The notes: a model not told the origin generated them from the sequence alone. 64,000 nt of DNA from Halomonas chromatireducens (GCF_001545155.1 NZ_CP014226.1:741185-805184); one strand, 5' to 3'; counted from the first letter of the stretch, positions 29,264 through 38,762 are shown. Numbers and translations: made by a program.

Positions 29264-30019
29264 TCAGGGTGCCGTGCCCCCCATCATCTCGAGCAGCCGT
29301 GCTTCCTCCGGCATGCCATCCACCCGCTGAAGGCGATCTTCATGTCGGAAGACGGTGGTTGGCGTGGCGTATAGGCCCAGCTCGTCGAAAAGCTGGTTGT
29401 TGCGATACACCTGGTCTTCTATGTCGCGTGGCTGGGCAGAGGGGCCAATATCATCGCCGCTACTGTGGTCATGCAGAGCGGCCTCTGGGTCTTCGGCGCC
29501 CAGAAGGGCAGCTGCCTTGGCAGGACTGTTCTGACTGAGGATGCCCACCATGATATGGCGCAATTGAACTTCCCCGGCCTCGACCCAGGGGCGAACTTGC
29601 TCCCAGAACTGCCGGCAATAGGGGCAGTTGGGGTCGGTGAAGGTATATAGCACACGGGGAGCATCCGGCTGGCCGTCCTGAATCCAGTGGCTCTGTTCCA
29701 ATTGTTGCCATACCTCGCCCTCCTGGGGCGCCCGCACCAGTTCATCGAGAGGGGCCTCAGAGAGATCGTTGCCCTCGGCATCGATCATGGTGCCGACGAT
29801 GGCATGATTGCCATCGGAAGTGACAAAGACGGTCATCTCACGTCCCTGATGGCTGGCTGCGTAGCCGGTAAGCCCGCTGGGGGCTTCGAATTCACCGTGC
29901 ACCTCAAGCCCCTGCTCGGTCAATGCACGAACCGGGCCCGGCCAGTCGCCGGCATAGGCCATCTGGGCTGTGGCAATAGCTGTCAGGCTGGTAGCGAGCA
30001 GTGAGAGTCGAAAAGCCAT
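29264..30019 (-). CDS. dsbG: DsbG/DsbC-like thiol:disulfide interchange protein
   Basis: A 251-aa periplasmic protein with a signal peptide (LTAIATAQMAYAG), an N-terminal dimerisation domain and a thioredoxin domain. Its active site is CPYC (Cys132-Cys135), as in DsbG. The cis-Pro segment is ATPTTVF. It is probably an isomerase, or a reductase of sulfenylated cysteines. It lies 45 bp downstream of the TlpA-like gene on the same strand, which may supply electrons. Confidence 0.88.
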   Translation of the reverse strand: MAFRLSLLATSLTAIATAQMAYAGDWPGPVRALTEQGLEVHGEFEAPSGLTGYAASHQGREMTVFVTSDGNHAIVGTMIDAEGNDLSEAPLDELVRAPQEGEVWQQLEQSHWIQDGQPDAPRVLYTFTDPNCPYCRQFWEQVRPWVEAGEVQLRHIMVGILSQNSPAKAAALLGAEDPEAALHDHSSGDDIGPSAQPRDIEDQVYRNNQLFDELGLYATPTTVFRHEDRLQRVDGMPEEARLLEMMGGTAP

Positions 30020-30064
30020 GTCGATTCCTTGAAATGGGTAGGGAAGTGCATGTTGTAAGTGGCG

Positions 30065-30886
30065 TCAGCGCAGGCGCTCGAGGCCGCTGTGCAAGGTGGC
30101 TCGCGACAGTTCCCCAAAGTGCGTATTGCTCAGGCGGCCATCGGCGTCGTAGAAAAGCGTCGTAGGCATGGCCATTGACCCGGTAACCTCGCCAAGTGCA
30201 TTGGTCGAATCGAGCAGCACATTGTCCAGTTCAAGAGAGTGCTCCGTGAGGAATCGGTTCACATGCTGGGCGCTTTCTCCCTGATTGACGAAGACAAAGG
30301 TGATGTCGTCGATTTCCTTCTGGGCCTGCTCGAAGACTGGCATTTCGCGGATACAGGGCGGGCACCAAGTGGCCCATAGGTTCACCACCATCGGCTGACC
30401 CTCTGCTGCTGCCAGCGACGGCAGTTCAGTAGGGTTGCCCCCGAGGGTGGCCAGGGACGTGTCCGGAATCGGTCTGGCGCTTCCCTCCAGCAAGACCAGG
30501 GGGCCGGCGATGAGGCCCCAGGTAAGGGCGCCGGTTAGCAGGGCGCCGGCCAGGGGCACCCGTTGGGCAGGAAGTCGCCACATCAGCCAGAGAGCATAGG
30601 CCAGTCCCACCACCAGACCGCCGATTGGGTCGAAACCGCCGTCACGAATATCCAGTATCGACATCATGTCGTCGTAGCTGCTCCAGTAGCGGGCCACGAA
30701 CAGCAGTCGAGCCCCAGCCAGGCTGAGAAGAAGCAGGGTGAAAAGTGTATCGGCCACCGGGGTGCGATGGCGTCGTCCGATCAGGGTTCCGGCCAGCAAG
30801 GCCATCCCGAAGGCTACCATGATCAGCACCTGGCCCAGTGAGAATCCCAATGGACCCAGGGCGATGCTCTGTTGCAGGGCGTTCAT
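30065..30886 (-). CDS. Lgt-like membrane domain fused to TlpA-type thioredoxin
   Basis: A 273-aa protein. The N-terminal half (about residues 1-135) has four to five helices and resembles a shortened prolipoprotein diacylglyceryl transferase (ARLLFVARYW and DGGFDPIGGL). The C-terminal half is a TlpA/ResA thioredoxin domain with WCPPC (Cys175, Cys178). The Lgt catalytic residues are not evident, so the membrane part may serve as an anchor or electron conduit rather than an acyltransferase. With DsbG downstream, a periplasmic reducing pathway is likely. Confidence 0.82.
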   Translation of the reverse strand: MNALQQSIALGPLGFSLGQVLIMVAFGMALLAGTLIGRRHRTPVADTLFTLLLLSLAGARLLFVARYWSSYDDMMSILDIRDGGFDPIGGLVVGLAYALWLMWRLPAQRVPLAGALLTGALTWGLIAGPLVLLEGSARPIPDTSLATLGGNPTELPSLAAAEGQPMVVNLWATWCPPCIREMPVFEQAQKEIDDITFVFVNQGESAQHVNRFLTEHSLELDNVLLDSTNALGEVTGSMAMPTTLFYDADGRLSNTHFGELSRATLHSGLERLR

Positions 30887-31074
30887 GCAGCGCAGTTCTC
30901 CTATGTCGAGCCATCCGTCGCAATGGACTCGCCAGTGTGTCAGCTATTGATGACTGCCGGTTCACGCCGGACTGTGTCGAGTTGACGCAGCCTGGCTCCG
31001 AAGCGGGTAACGGAATAGTATGCTGCTCGCTTCCCCTCTGTCGCATGGCATAACGATACAACAAGGAGCCCCGC

Positions 31075-31554
31075 ATGATGTTGCCCCGCACTCTTCTACT
31101 CGCTACCGGCCTTTCTCTGGTGTCGCTCACTGCGCTAGCCGATGCGCTCAATATCGAAGATGCCCAGGTGCGCGCCGTGCCGCCGGGCTCGGAAACATCG
31201 GCAGCTTTCATGACGCTTCATAATACCAGCGACACGGATATCGCCCTGGTGGATACCAGCTCGCCCACCGCCGAGGTGATGGAGTTGCATAATCACGAAG
31301 ATGTCGATGGCGTGATGCAGATGCGCAAGGTGTCGCGCATCATCGTCCCCGCCGGTGAAACGGTGGCGCTTGCACCAGGCGGTCTGCACATGATGTTGAT
31401 CAAGCTTACCTCACCCCTTGTCGAAGGGGAGCCGGTCGAGCTGACGCTTACTTTTGACAACGGCGAGAGCCAGGTGGTCGAGGCGCCGGTCAGCCGCATC
31501 AACCTGGATGCCGAGGATCATGGGCATGATCACGGTCACGGCCACAAGCATTGA
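31075..31554 (+). CDS. PCu(A)C periplasmic copper chaperone
   Basis: A 159-aa protein with a signal peptide (LATGLSLVSLTALADA). The copper site H-X10-M-X21-H-X-M is complete (His72, Met83, His105, Met107). A His-rich tail (HGHDHGHGHKH) may hold extra metal. Family members deliver Cu(I) to cytochrome oxidase CuA. The start is the first of two adjacent ATGs after AAGGAG. The nearby TlpA-like/DsbG genes may keep its partners reduced. Confidence 0.92.
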   Translation: MMLPRTLLLATGLSLVSLTALADALNIEDAQVRAVPPGSETSAAFMTLHNTSDTDIALVDTSSPTAEVMELHNHEDVDGVMQMRKVSRIIVPAGETVALAPGGLHMMLIKLTSPLVEGEPVELTLTFDNGESQVVEAPVSRINLDAEDHGHDHGHGHKH

Positions 31555-31692
31555 TCGGAGGTGCTCGTTCTACCGCTTCCCCGCATTTGGTGTCGAAGCT
31601 GGGCGACCAGCGGGCCAGAGGTTACAATACTGCACTATTGAACCATGAGCGGCCTGCAGTCGGTCGCCCCGCTTCGCATTCGGATCGATACC

Positions 31693-32184
31693 ATGCATTG
31701 CCCTTTTTGTGGCGCCAATGATACCCGTGTGACCGACTCCCGCCTGGTGGCTGAGGGCGACCAGGTGCGTCGCCGCCGCCAGTGCACGGCCTGTGGTGAG
31801 CGTTTTACCACCTATGAGACCGCCGAGCTGGTGATGCCCAGGGTGGTCAAGGCCGATGGCTCTCGCGAAACCTTCAACGAGCAGAAACTGCGTGCTGGAA
31901 TGCTGCGGGCCTTGGAGAAGCGACCGGTCAGCGCCGAGTCCATCGAGGCCGCCGTGGAGCGGATTCGCCAGCGGCTGCGTGCCAGTGGCGAGCGCGAGAT
32001 CCAGGCGCGGGACATCGGCGAGGCGGTGATGCAGGCGCTCAAGCGACTCGATCAGGTTGCCTTCATTCGTTTCGCGTCGGTCTACCGTCGCTTTCAGGAT
32101 ATCGACGAGTTTCGCGCCGAGATCGACCGCCTGTCGCGGGAGCCGGGATTCCCGCCGGGAACGGCTGACGACGGCGAGCGCTGA
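31693..32184 (+). CDS. nrdR: transcriptional repressor NrdR
   Basis: A 163-aa zinc/ATP-cone repressor of ribonucleotide reductase genes. The zinc ribbon uses Cys3, Cys6, Cys31 and Cys34 ([10 protein letters not shown] and [11 protein letters not shown]). The ATP-cone starts at [19 protein letters not shown] 31693 gives the invariant MHCPFC start although the ribosome site is weak. It heads the rib-nusB-thiL-pgpA cluster as in pseudomonads. Confidence 0.95.
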   Translation: MHCPFCGANDTRVTDSRLVAEGDQVRRRRQCTACGERFTTYETAELVMPRVVKADGSRETFNEQKLRAGMLRALEKRPVSAESIEAAVERIRQRLRASGEREIQARDIGEAVMQALKRLDQVAFIRFASVYRRFQDIDEFRAEIDRLSREPGFPPGTADDGER

Positions 32185-32216
32185 ATCCCGCCTTACCCTT
32201 TCTGCCAGGGAGTGAT

Positions 32217-33353
32217 ATGGCCAAGCCTACTGCCGCCGCCTGGATGGCTCGGGCGCTTCAATTGGCCCGCCGTGGTCTCTACACCACCGACCCCAACCCC
32301 CGCGTGGGCTGTGTTCTGGTCAAGGGCAATCGGCTGGTAGGAGAGGGCTGGCACGAGCGTGCCGGCGAACCCCATGCCGAAGTGCATGCCTTGCGGATGG
32401 CTGGTGAAGCAGCCCGCCGCGCGACAGCCTATGTGACCCTGGAGCCCTGCTCCCACCATGGGCGTACCGGCCCCTGTGCCGTCGCACTGATCGACGCCGG
32501 GGTGAAGCGGGTGGTGGTGGCCATGGGCGACCCCAATCCGGAGGTGGCCGGCCGAGGCATCACCATGCTGCGCGAGGCGGGAATCGAGGTGGATGTCGGC
32601 CTGCTCGAGGAAGAGGCTAGAGCGATCAATCCTGGTTTCCTGTCGCGAATGAGTCGCCATCGCCCCTATGTGCGATTGAAGATGGCGATGAGCCTGGATG
32701 GGCGCACGGCGATGGAGTCCGGCGAATCCCAATGGATTACCGGCCCCCATGCCCGTTCGGAAGTCCAGCGGTTGCGTGCGCGATCCAGTGCTGTGCTGAC
32801 CGGCGTTGATTCGGTCATCTTCGATAATTCTCGCCTGACCGTGAGGGCAAGCCAACTTGGCCTGGAGGATGCTGATGCCATCGCCAGACGCCAGCCACTG
32901 CGGGTCGTGGTGGATACACACCTTCGTCTGCCCCAGGCCGCGGCCTGCCTGCGTGAATCCGGGCGCACTCTGGTGGCAACGGTCATGGGTTACGATGTCG
33001 ATCGGCGTGCCCGGCTGGAGTCAGCCGGTGCCGAAATACTGGTATTGCCGGCTGGCGAGGGTGGCCGTGTCGATCTTGCCGCCTTGCTGGGCTATCTGGC
33101 GGAGCAAGAGCTGGTCAACGAGGTGCTGCTGGAAACCGGGGCCACACTTGCTGGCGCCATGCTCGACGCGAATCTGGTGGATGAGATGCAGCTGTTCGTG
33201 GCGCCGACCCTGCTGGGCGGTGAGGCGCGGCCGCTGTTCGCCTTGCCGGGACTGACGCGTATGGCCCAGCAGCGCCCGTTGGATATCATCGATATCCGTG
33301 CTGTCGGTCGCGACTGGCGTATTACCGCTCGACCCGCGCGGCTTCAGGGCTGA
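32217..33353 (+). CDS. ribD: riboflavin biosynthesis deaminase/reductase RibD
   Basis: A bifunctional 378-aa enzyme for the second and third steps from GTP to riboflavin. The deaminase domain has zinc ligands in HAEVHA (His53) and PCSHHGRTGPC (Cys78, Cys87). The reductase domain begins near VRLKMAMSLDGRTA. It starts 32 bp after nrdR. The usual next gene, riboflavin synthase alpha, is missing. Confidence 0.95.
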   Translation: MAKPTAAAWMARALQLARRGLYTTDPNPRVGCVLVKGNRLVGEGWHERAGEPHAEVHALRMAGEAARRATAYVTLEPCSHHGRTGPCAVALIDAGVKRVVVAMGDPNPEVAGRGITMLREAGIEVDVGLLEEEARAINPGFLSRMSRHRPYVRLKMAMSLDGRTAMESGESQWITGPHARSEVQRLRARSSAVLTGVDSVIFDNSRLTVRASQLGLEDADAIARRQPLRVVVDTHLRLPQAAACLRESGRTLVATVMGYDVDRRARLESAGAEILVLPAGEGGRVDLAALLGYLAEQELVNEVLLETGATLAGAMLDANLVDEMQLFVAPTLLGGEARPLFALPGLTRMAQQRPLDIIDIRAVGRDWRITARPARLQG

Positions 33354-33395
33354 ATTCATCAGGGCGCCGGGAACAGCTCGCTCGCTACAGGGGCT

Positions 33396-33485
33396 AGCGC
33401 CGCGCCAAGGTGCCACTACTGGCGCCCGACGCCGCGCCAAGGTTGCTCACTACTGGCGCCCGACGCCGCGCCAAGGTACCCTGAC
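33396..33485. repeat. 34-bp tandem repeats between ribD and ribB
   Basis: Two adjacent 34-bp copies (33418-33451, 33452-33485) share ACTGGCGCCCGACGCCGCGC. A partial copy with the same CGCCGCGCCAAGGT core lies before them (from 33396). Each unit holds GGCGCC palindromes. The repeats fill most of the 243-bp gap where ribE is normally found. No FMN-riboswitch pattern was seen. Confidence 0.8.
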
Positions 33486-33596
33486 GCCCATTCGAGGCGG
33501 GGCGTAGAACTTTAGTAATGGATGTTAGTCACGGACGTTGCTCACGCCACGGTCGAAGTGCCACAACGCCTTTTTGCTGAATCAATCGGAGATTCC

Positions 33597-34754
33597 ATGG
33601 TGCAATCTTCCCGCGGGGGCCTCGCTTCCATCGAAGACCTGATCGAGGACATTCGTCAGGGCAAGATGGTGATCCTCATGGATGATGAGGATCGTGAGAA
33701 CGAGGGCGACATCATCATGGCCGCCGAGAAGGTCGGGGCCGAGCACATCAATTTCATGGCACGCCATGCCCGGGGCCTGATCTGCATGCCCATGACGCGA
33801 GAGCGCTGCGAGCGACTAAAGCTGCCGCTGATGGTGAGCGACAACGGTTCCGGCTTTGGCACCAAGTTCACTCTCTCCATCGAAGCGGCGGAGGGGGTGA
33901 CCACAGGCATCTCGGCCGCGGACAGGGCGCGTACCGTACAGGCGGCAGCGGCCCGTAATGCCCGGGCCGAGGATATCGTTCAGCCCGGCCACATCTTTCC
34001 GCTGATGGCCGAGCCCGGCGGCGTGCTGCGGCGTGCCGGACATACCGAGGCGGCATGCGACCTGGCGGCATTGGCAGGTTGTGACCCCAGCGGTGTGATC
34101 TGCGAAGTCATGAACGACGATGGCAGCATGGCCCGGCGGCCCGAGCTCGAGCGTTTTGCTGCCGAGCATGACTTGAAGATGGGCACCATCGCCGACCTGA
34201 TCCACTATCGCATTCATAATGAGCAGACGGTGGAGCCGGTGGAGTCGACTCCGGTCAACACGGCCGCAGGAGAAATGACGCTGCATGTCTTCCGCGATCG
34301 AATTCAAGGTGCGCACCACGTGGCGCTGGTCAAGGGGACGCCGACCCCCGATTCGCTGACTACGGTGCGAGTGCATCTGGCCGATACCATGCGGGATCTG
34401 CTTGGCCTGCAGAAGGGTGAAGGCAAGAACTGGACCACCCACAGTGCACTGGATGAGGTGGCCCGCGTCGACCAGGGTGTCTTCGTCCTGCTCGATGATG
34501 GGCGTCCGCATCAGGACTTCCGTGATCAGCTGGAGGTTTTTCTGGAGCGTCGCCGCCTGCCTCGTACCAGCGACTCGGACGGTGCCGGCAACTACCTGAC
34601 CATTGGCACGGGTTCGCAAATCTTGCGCCATCTTGGTGTGGGCAGGATGCGTCTGCTCAGCTCACCCTGGAAGTTCTCGGCGCTGTCGGGCTTCGACCTC
34701 GAAGTTGTCGAACTGATTGCGCCGGGCGACATCGAGGCTCCCATCGAGAACTGA
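33597..34754 (+). CDS. ribB: 3,4-dihydroxy-2-butanone-4-phosphate synthase with degenerate RibA-like domain
   Basis: A 385-aa protein. The RibB domain (about residues 1-205) has [17 protein letters not shown] and [13 protein letters not shown]. The C-terminal GTP-cyclohydrolase-II-like domain (about 215-380) lacks the three zinc cysteines expected near VRVH (the sequence reads [11 protein letters not shown]). It is therefore probably not an active RibA. ATG 33597 follows CGGAG and gives the family start. An in-frame ATG at 33522 would add a poorly conserved extension. Confidence 0.9.
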   Translation: MVQSSRGGLASIEDLIEDIRQGKMVILMDDEDRENEGDIIMAAEKVGAEHINFMARHARGLICMPMTRERCERLKLPLMVSDNGSGFGTKFTLSIEAAEGVTTGISAADRARTVQAAAARNARAEDIVQPGHIFPLMAEPGGVLRRAGHTEAACDLAALAGCDPSGVICEVMNDDGSMARRPELERFAAEHDLKMGTIADLIHYRIHNEQTVEPVESTPVNTAAGEMTLHVFRDRIQGAHHVALVKGTPTPDSLTTVRVHLADTMRDLLGLQKGEGKNWTTHSALDEVARVDQGVFVLLDDGRPHQDFRDQLEVFLERRRLPRTSDSDGAGNYLTIGTGSQILRHLGVGRMRLLSSPWKFSALSGFDLEVVELIAPGDIEAPIEN

Positions 34755-34841
34755 GACGGTCGCCGTCTGGCGCTATGATGAAAGCTGGCGCACCCTGGGG
34801 TGCGCCTGTTAATTCAGCAGGACTATTTTCAGGAATTAGCG

Positions 34842-35336
34842 ATGCATACCTTGTCTCAATTGGAAGGCAACTTCGTCGATGTCGACGGCCGCTACGTGAT
34901 CGTGGTGGGGCGCTTCAATCATCATGTGGTCGACAGCCTGGTGGAGGGTGCCGTGGATATCCTGATGCGCCATGGCGTGGATGCCGACCATATCGATATC
35001 GTTAATGTGCCCGGTGCCTGGGAGCTACCGCTGGCGGTCAAGCGGGCCCTGCAGGTAGCCAAGCCGGATGCGGTGATCGCGCTGGGCGCTGTGATACGTG
35101 GCGGTACACCGCACTTCGAATATGTGGCGGGGGGCTGCAATTCGGCACTCGGCAGCCTGCAGTTGGAGTTCGACACGCCCATCTCCAACGGTGTGCTGAC
35201 CGTGAACTCCATCGAGCAGGCCATCGAGCGCTCCGGTACCAAGGCTGGCAACAAGGGTGCCGAGGCCGCCATGGCCGCCATGGAGATGGTGTCGTTGCTG
35301 CGGGGCTTCGGTGATGCCGGAGAGAGTCATGAGTGA
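34842..35336 (+). CDS. ribH: 6,7-dimethyl-8-ribityllumazine synthase
   Basis: A 164-aa lumazine synthase. The substrate-binding segments [27 protein letters not shown] and [15 protein letters not shown] are clear. It condenses the RibB and RibD products to lumazine. ATG 34842 follows AGGA. The last bases overlap nusB (ATGAGTGA), so the genes are coupled. Confidence 0.95.
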   Translation: MHTLSQLEGNFVDVDGRYVIVVGRFNHHVVDSLVEGAVDILMRHGVDADHIDIVNVPGAWELPLAVKRALQVAKPDAVIALGAVIRGGTPHFEYVAGGCNSALGSLQLEFDTPISNGVLTVNSIEQAIERSGTKAGNKGAEAAMAAMEMVSLLRGFGDAGESHE

Positions 35337-35835
35337 ACCGCGTTCCAAGCGCCCCCCTTCGACGGGGCAGCAGAAGAGGCGCGCCGCCCGGGAGCTGGCC
35401 GTCCAGGGCCTCTACCAGTGGCACATGACCGGCAAGTCGATCTCGGCAGTTGAAGCGGAGTTCCGCAGCCAGCTGCCCGACGAGGACATGGAGGATCATG
35501 AAAACTGGGCCAAGGTCATGGAGATCGCCGACCTGGCACTTTTTCACGACCTGCTGCACAACGTGGCTCGCTATCGCGGCGACCTGGATGCCGCCATCGG
35601 ACCCTTGCTCGACCGGCGTATCGAGGAGCGGGATCCCATCGAATTGACCATTCTGAGGCTCGGTGCATACGAGCTGTCGCATCGGCCGGATGTCCCCTAC
35701 CGGGCGGTGATCAACGAGGGGGTCGAATTGGCCAAGTCCTTCGGCGCCACCGACGGTCACAAGTACGTCAACGGCATTCTCGACAAACTGGCCTCGCGGT
35801 TGCGCAGCGCCGAGGTCAGCGCGCGTCGTCGCTGA
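35329..35835 (+). CDS. nusB: transcription antitermination factor NusB
   Basis: A 168-aa all-alpha RNA-binding protein acting with NusE in rRNA antitermination. [19 protein letters not shown] at the start and [26 protein letters not shown] near the end are the family hallmarks. It starts inside the end of ribH. Confidence 0.95.
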   Translation: MSEPRSKRPPSTGQQKRRAARELAVQGLYQWHMTGKSISAVEAEFRSQLPDEDMEDHENWAKVMEIADLALFHDLLHNVARYRGDLDAAIGPLLDRRIEERDPIELTILRLGAYELSHRPDVPYRAVINEGVELAKSFGATDGHKYVNGILDKLASRLRSAEVSARRR

Positions 35836-35845
35836 AGGTGCCAAG

Positions 35846-36814
35846 GTGACCAGTGAATTCGAGCTGATCGCCCGTCATTTCACGCCTGCCGCCCCGGGCT
35901 CACGGGCCGGTGTGGTCCTGGGCGTGGGCTATGACTGTGCGTTGCTGATACCGCACCCTGGTTCGCGGCTGGCCGTCAGTGTGGATACGTCGGTCGCTGA
36001 GGTCCATTTTCCCGGCACCGCACCGGCGGTGGCGATCGGCCATCGTGCCCTGGCGGGCAGCCTCCGTGATCTGGCGGCCATGGGCGCCGAGTCTCGCTGG
36101 TGCCTGATGGCATTGGCCATGGCAGATACTGACGACACCTGGTTATCCGAGTTCGCCCGGGGGTTTCATGACCTTTGTGCGGCGACCGGTACCACCCTGG
36201 TCGGCGGTGACGTGACCCGCGGTGAGCTGGCAATCGGGGTAACGGTAATGGGGGAAGTGCCCGAAGGGCAGGCCCTCACGCGGAGCGGAGCAAGGCCCGG
36301 AGATCGTTTGGCCGTGACCGGTGCATTGGGGGGCGGGGCTGGAGGTCTGGCACTCTGGCAGCACGGCGAAAGGGACATGCAGCATCCCCTGCTGGCGCGT
36401 TACCTTCTTCCCCAGCCTCGACTTGAAGCGGGACAGGCCTTGCGCGGCCTGGCCACCGCAGCCATCGATATTTCCGATGGATTGCTGGCAGACCTGGGGC
36501 ATGTACTGGCCGCTTCCGGCGTGGGCGCAAGCATCGATGTCGATGCGCTGCCCCTGGCCGAAGGGCTGCTCGAGGCTCTGGGCCCTGACCGAGCTCGGCA
36601 GGCCGCACTGGGCGGTGGCGATGACTATGAGCTGTTGGTCAGCCTGCCCGCCGAAGCCATGGCGGAGGCGACTCGTCGCCTGGCCGGGCTGGGGCTGGCG
36701 CTGACGTCGCTCGGCACGGTCACGGCCGAGCTGGGCCTGTCCGGTGTTGGCGACACTGTCCTCCACGGCTGGCAGCATTTCGGGGTGGCGAATGCCAAGG
36801 GAGGGGCGACATGA
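35846..36814 (+). CDS. thiL: thiamine-monophosphate kinase with altered N-terminal metal motif
   Basis: A 322-aa ATP-dependent kinase making thiamine diphosphate. VGGDVTRG, AIDISDGLLADLG and GGGDDYELL are intact. The usual N-terminal GDDCA metal motif reads GYDCA here (residues about 29-33), and the following SVDT-VHF segment also has unusual residues (SVAEVHF). Activity may be changed, or it may be a tolerated substitution. The start is GTG 35846, 10 bp after nusB. The stop overlaps pgpA. Confidence 0.92.
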   Translation: MTSEFELIARHFTPAAPGSRAGVVLGVGYDCALLIPHPGSRLAVSVDTSVAEVHFPGTAPAVAIGHRALAGSLRDLAAMGAESRWCLMALAMADTDDTWLSEFARGFHDLCAATGTTLVGGDVTRGELAIGVTVMGEVPEGQALTRSGARPGDRLAVTGALGGGAGGLALWQHGERDMQHPLLARYLLPQPRLEAGQALRGLATAAIDISDGLLADLGHVLAASGVGASIDVDALPLAEGLLEALGPDRARQAALGGGDDYELLVSLPAEAMAEATRRLAGLGLALTSLGTVTAELGLSGVGDTVLHGWQHFGVANAKGGAT

Positions 36815-37284
36815 ATCGCGCGCCCCCGAGCGTCTGGCGGCGGCCCGTCCATTTTTTTGCCTTCGGCCTTGGCAGCGGTGCCGTGCCCTGGGCGCCGGGT
36901 ACCTTCGGTACCCTGGCGGCCATCCCGTTTTACTGGCTGATGTCAGAGTTACCGCTGAACTGGTACCTGATTCTGGTGGCAGTTTCCTTCGTCGTGGGTA
37001 TCTGGCTCTGTGACAGGACCTCGCGTGATCTTGGTGTGCATGACCACTCCGGTATTGTCTGGGATGAATTCGTCGGTTACTGGATCACCATGGCGGCGGT
37101 GCCTTTCTCGTGGGAAGCGGCGCTCTGGGGGTTCATCCTGTTTCGCATCTTCGATGTCTTCAAGCCGTGGCCGATTCGCTGGGCGGATCGTCGTGTAGCA
37201 GGGGGGTTCGGCATCATGATCGATGATGTGCTGGCCGGAATCTACGCTTGGAGTACGATGCACCTCTGGCTTTGGTTACACTAG
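36811..37284 (+). CDS. pgpA: phosphatidylglycerophosphatase A
   Basis: A 157-aa inner-membrane phosphatase that yields phosphatidylglycerol. GSGAVPWAPGTFGTLAA, the DHSGIVWDEFVGYW metal site and the later FRIFDVFKPWPIRW and DDVLAGIYA segments are present. ATGA overlap with thiL marks it as the last gene of the nrdR-rib cluster. Confidence 0.95.
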   Translation: MNRAPPSVWRRPVHFFAFGLGSGAVPWAPGTFGTLAAIPFYWLMSELPLNWYLILVAVSFVVGIWLCDRTSRDLGVHDHSGIVWDEFVGYWITMAAVPFSWEAALWGFILFRIFDVFKPWPIRWADRRVAGGFGIMIDDVLAGIYAWSTMHLWLWLH

Positions 37285-37331
37285 TTTACTGAAAGCCGTA
37301 TTAGTCAAGGAAATGACAAGGAGGCGGAGCT

Positions 37332-38570
37332 GTGCGCAAGGAACGTCTCATCGTCCCGCTGCTAATTTTCCTGCTGCTGCTCTGGCTGGCGGGGCAGGCC
37401 CTTTCCAGCCACTTCTTCGAACGGGAAATGGCGCGAACGCTGAGTGATCTCGAGGCACGTGGTGAGCTGGTCGTGTCGCGTTCGGAGCTTGAGCGGGGAT
37501 GGTGGTCGTCGACCGGCCGCATCCACCTGGCACCGCTGCTGGGGAATGTCTGGCAGCTGGAGCTGACCTACAGGGCGCGACACGGGGTGCTCAATACCCA
37601 CCTGAACGGCGAGGCGATGTTGCGCCATGGTCCTGAGGCTGCCCAGCTGTTCGGTGACTTGCTGGCCTCGTCGCCTCCCCTTTGGCAGGCCAGCTACCAT
37701 ACTCTGACCGGGACCCTGGAAGGCGGGCTTCGCCTCTCTCCCTTGCGGGTCACCCAGCAGGATCGCGAACTGGTGTTCGATGGGGGGCGTCTCCATTTCA
37801 GCGGGGAGCAGGGCGACTGGCGTCTCCGGGCTCACCTCGATTCCTGGCGGTTGACGGATGGGACTGCCAGCCTCGCAATCGGCCCCTCCACGCTCAACAG
37901 CCACTACGCCTATACCGAAGATGCCCATTCCTTCACACAGGAGGACCGGCTGCAGGTCGAGTCGGTAGCCTGGCGTCAGCCTCTATTGAGCCTGGATGCC
38001 AGCAATCTTCGTGTCACCAATCGCACGGTCCTCGATGAGCGGGAGCTCAGAATGCAGCTCGCTGTCGACTTGGGCGAAGTGCATACCGCGGGCGAAGTAC
38101 TGCTCACCGGTGATCTGTTACTCGAGCTGTCACGCCTGAATGCCGATGCGCTTCGGGTGAGCACTTCTCGACTCCGTGAGCTGGCCGCCAGTGGTCACCA
38201 TGAACTTGGCCGCCGCGAGCTGTTGGCTCAGCTCGAGCCGCATCTGATTGAGACCCTGAAAGATTCGCCACGCCTCGACTTGCTGAGCCTTCAACTGGAT
38301 AGTCCCATGATGGGACTGTCGGCCCGGGCCGATGGCTCACTGTTCTTCGATGGACGTCGCCTCGATGAATTGAGTCTGATCGACGCCGACGACCCCTCAA
38401 TGCAGGCGCGCTGGCGACAGCGACTCGACGGCGACTTAACCTGGTACGACTTGCCTACCGTGGTGGCCCTATGGCTCGGCCTGCCATTGGACACCCGCAC
38501 CCTGGAAGTCGACGTGGGCCGAGGGCAGGTGCGCGTCAACAGCCGCCCCTTGCCCCAGCTGTGGCGCTGA
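37332..38570 (+). CDS. DUF945/YdgA-family protein
   Basis: A 412-aa protein with an N-terminal membrane anchor (LIVPLLIFLLLLWLAGQAL) and a large beta-rich periplasmic domain. The segment FEREMARTLSDLEARGELVVSRSELERGWWSSTG is typical of DUF945 (only its features are cited here). The family function is unclear. The GTG start has a strong AAGGAGG site. It lies 47 bp after pgpA and may be read with it. Confidence 0.82.
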   Translation: MRKERLIVPLLIFLLLLWLAGQALSSHFFEREMARTLSDLEARGELVVSRSELERGWWSSTGRIHLAPLLGNVWQLELTYRARHGVLNTHLNGEAMLRHGPEAAQLFGDLLASSPPLWQASYHTLTGTLEGGLRLSPLRVTQQDRELVFDGGRLHFSGEQGDWRLRAHLDSWRLTDGTASLAIGPSTLNSHYAYTEDAHSFTQEDRLQVESVAWRQPLLSLDASNLRVTNRTVLDERELRMQLAVDLGEVHTAGEVLLTGDLLLELSRLNADALRVSTSRLRELAASGHHELGRRELLAQLEPHLIETLKDSPRLDLLSLQLDSPMMGLSARADGSLFFDGRRLDELSLIDADDPSMQARWRQRLDGDLTWYDLPTVVALWLGLPLDTRTLEVDVGRGQVRVNSRPLPQLWR

Positions 38571-38691
38571 GCCACAGACGTCAGCATGCACTTTTGTCCT
38601 GCTAGCCTGGCACTCTTTGCTGCCGAGGCGATTTCACGCCACCTTGAACACGACATCTTGACCGCCGCACCTGGAAATAGTGGGCCGATGA

Positions 38692-38720
38692 CTTGAAGTT
38701 GGCCGGTCGCGCCCGCATTC
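38692..38720 (+). promoter_or_regulatory. sigma-32-like heat-shock promoter of the Lon gene
   Basis: CTTGAA (38692) and CCGCATTC (38713) are separated by 15 bases and resemble the sigma-32 consensus CTTGAA-N13-17-CCCCATNT. They lie 43 bp before the lon ATG. This is pattern matching only. Confidence 0.5.
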
Positions 38721-38762
38721 CTCAGGTCAGACCCAGGCGCCCAGCTTCAGGATGAGGTTTCG

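Noticed and set aside
33396..33485. CRISPR repeats at the ribD-ribB gap
   Set aside because: Two adjacent copies with no unique spacers and no cas genes; simple tandem repeat.
33298..33507. short open frame over the ribD-ribB repeats
   Set aside because: The product is repeat-derived and overlaps ribD; no ribosome site.
33354..33596. FMN riboswitch upstream of ribB
   Set aside because: No RFN-type conserved blocks are present; the gap holds 34-bp tandem repeats instead.
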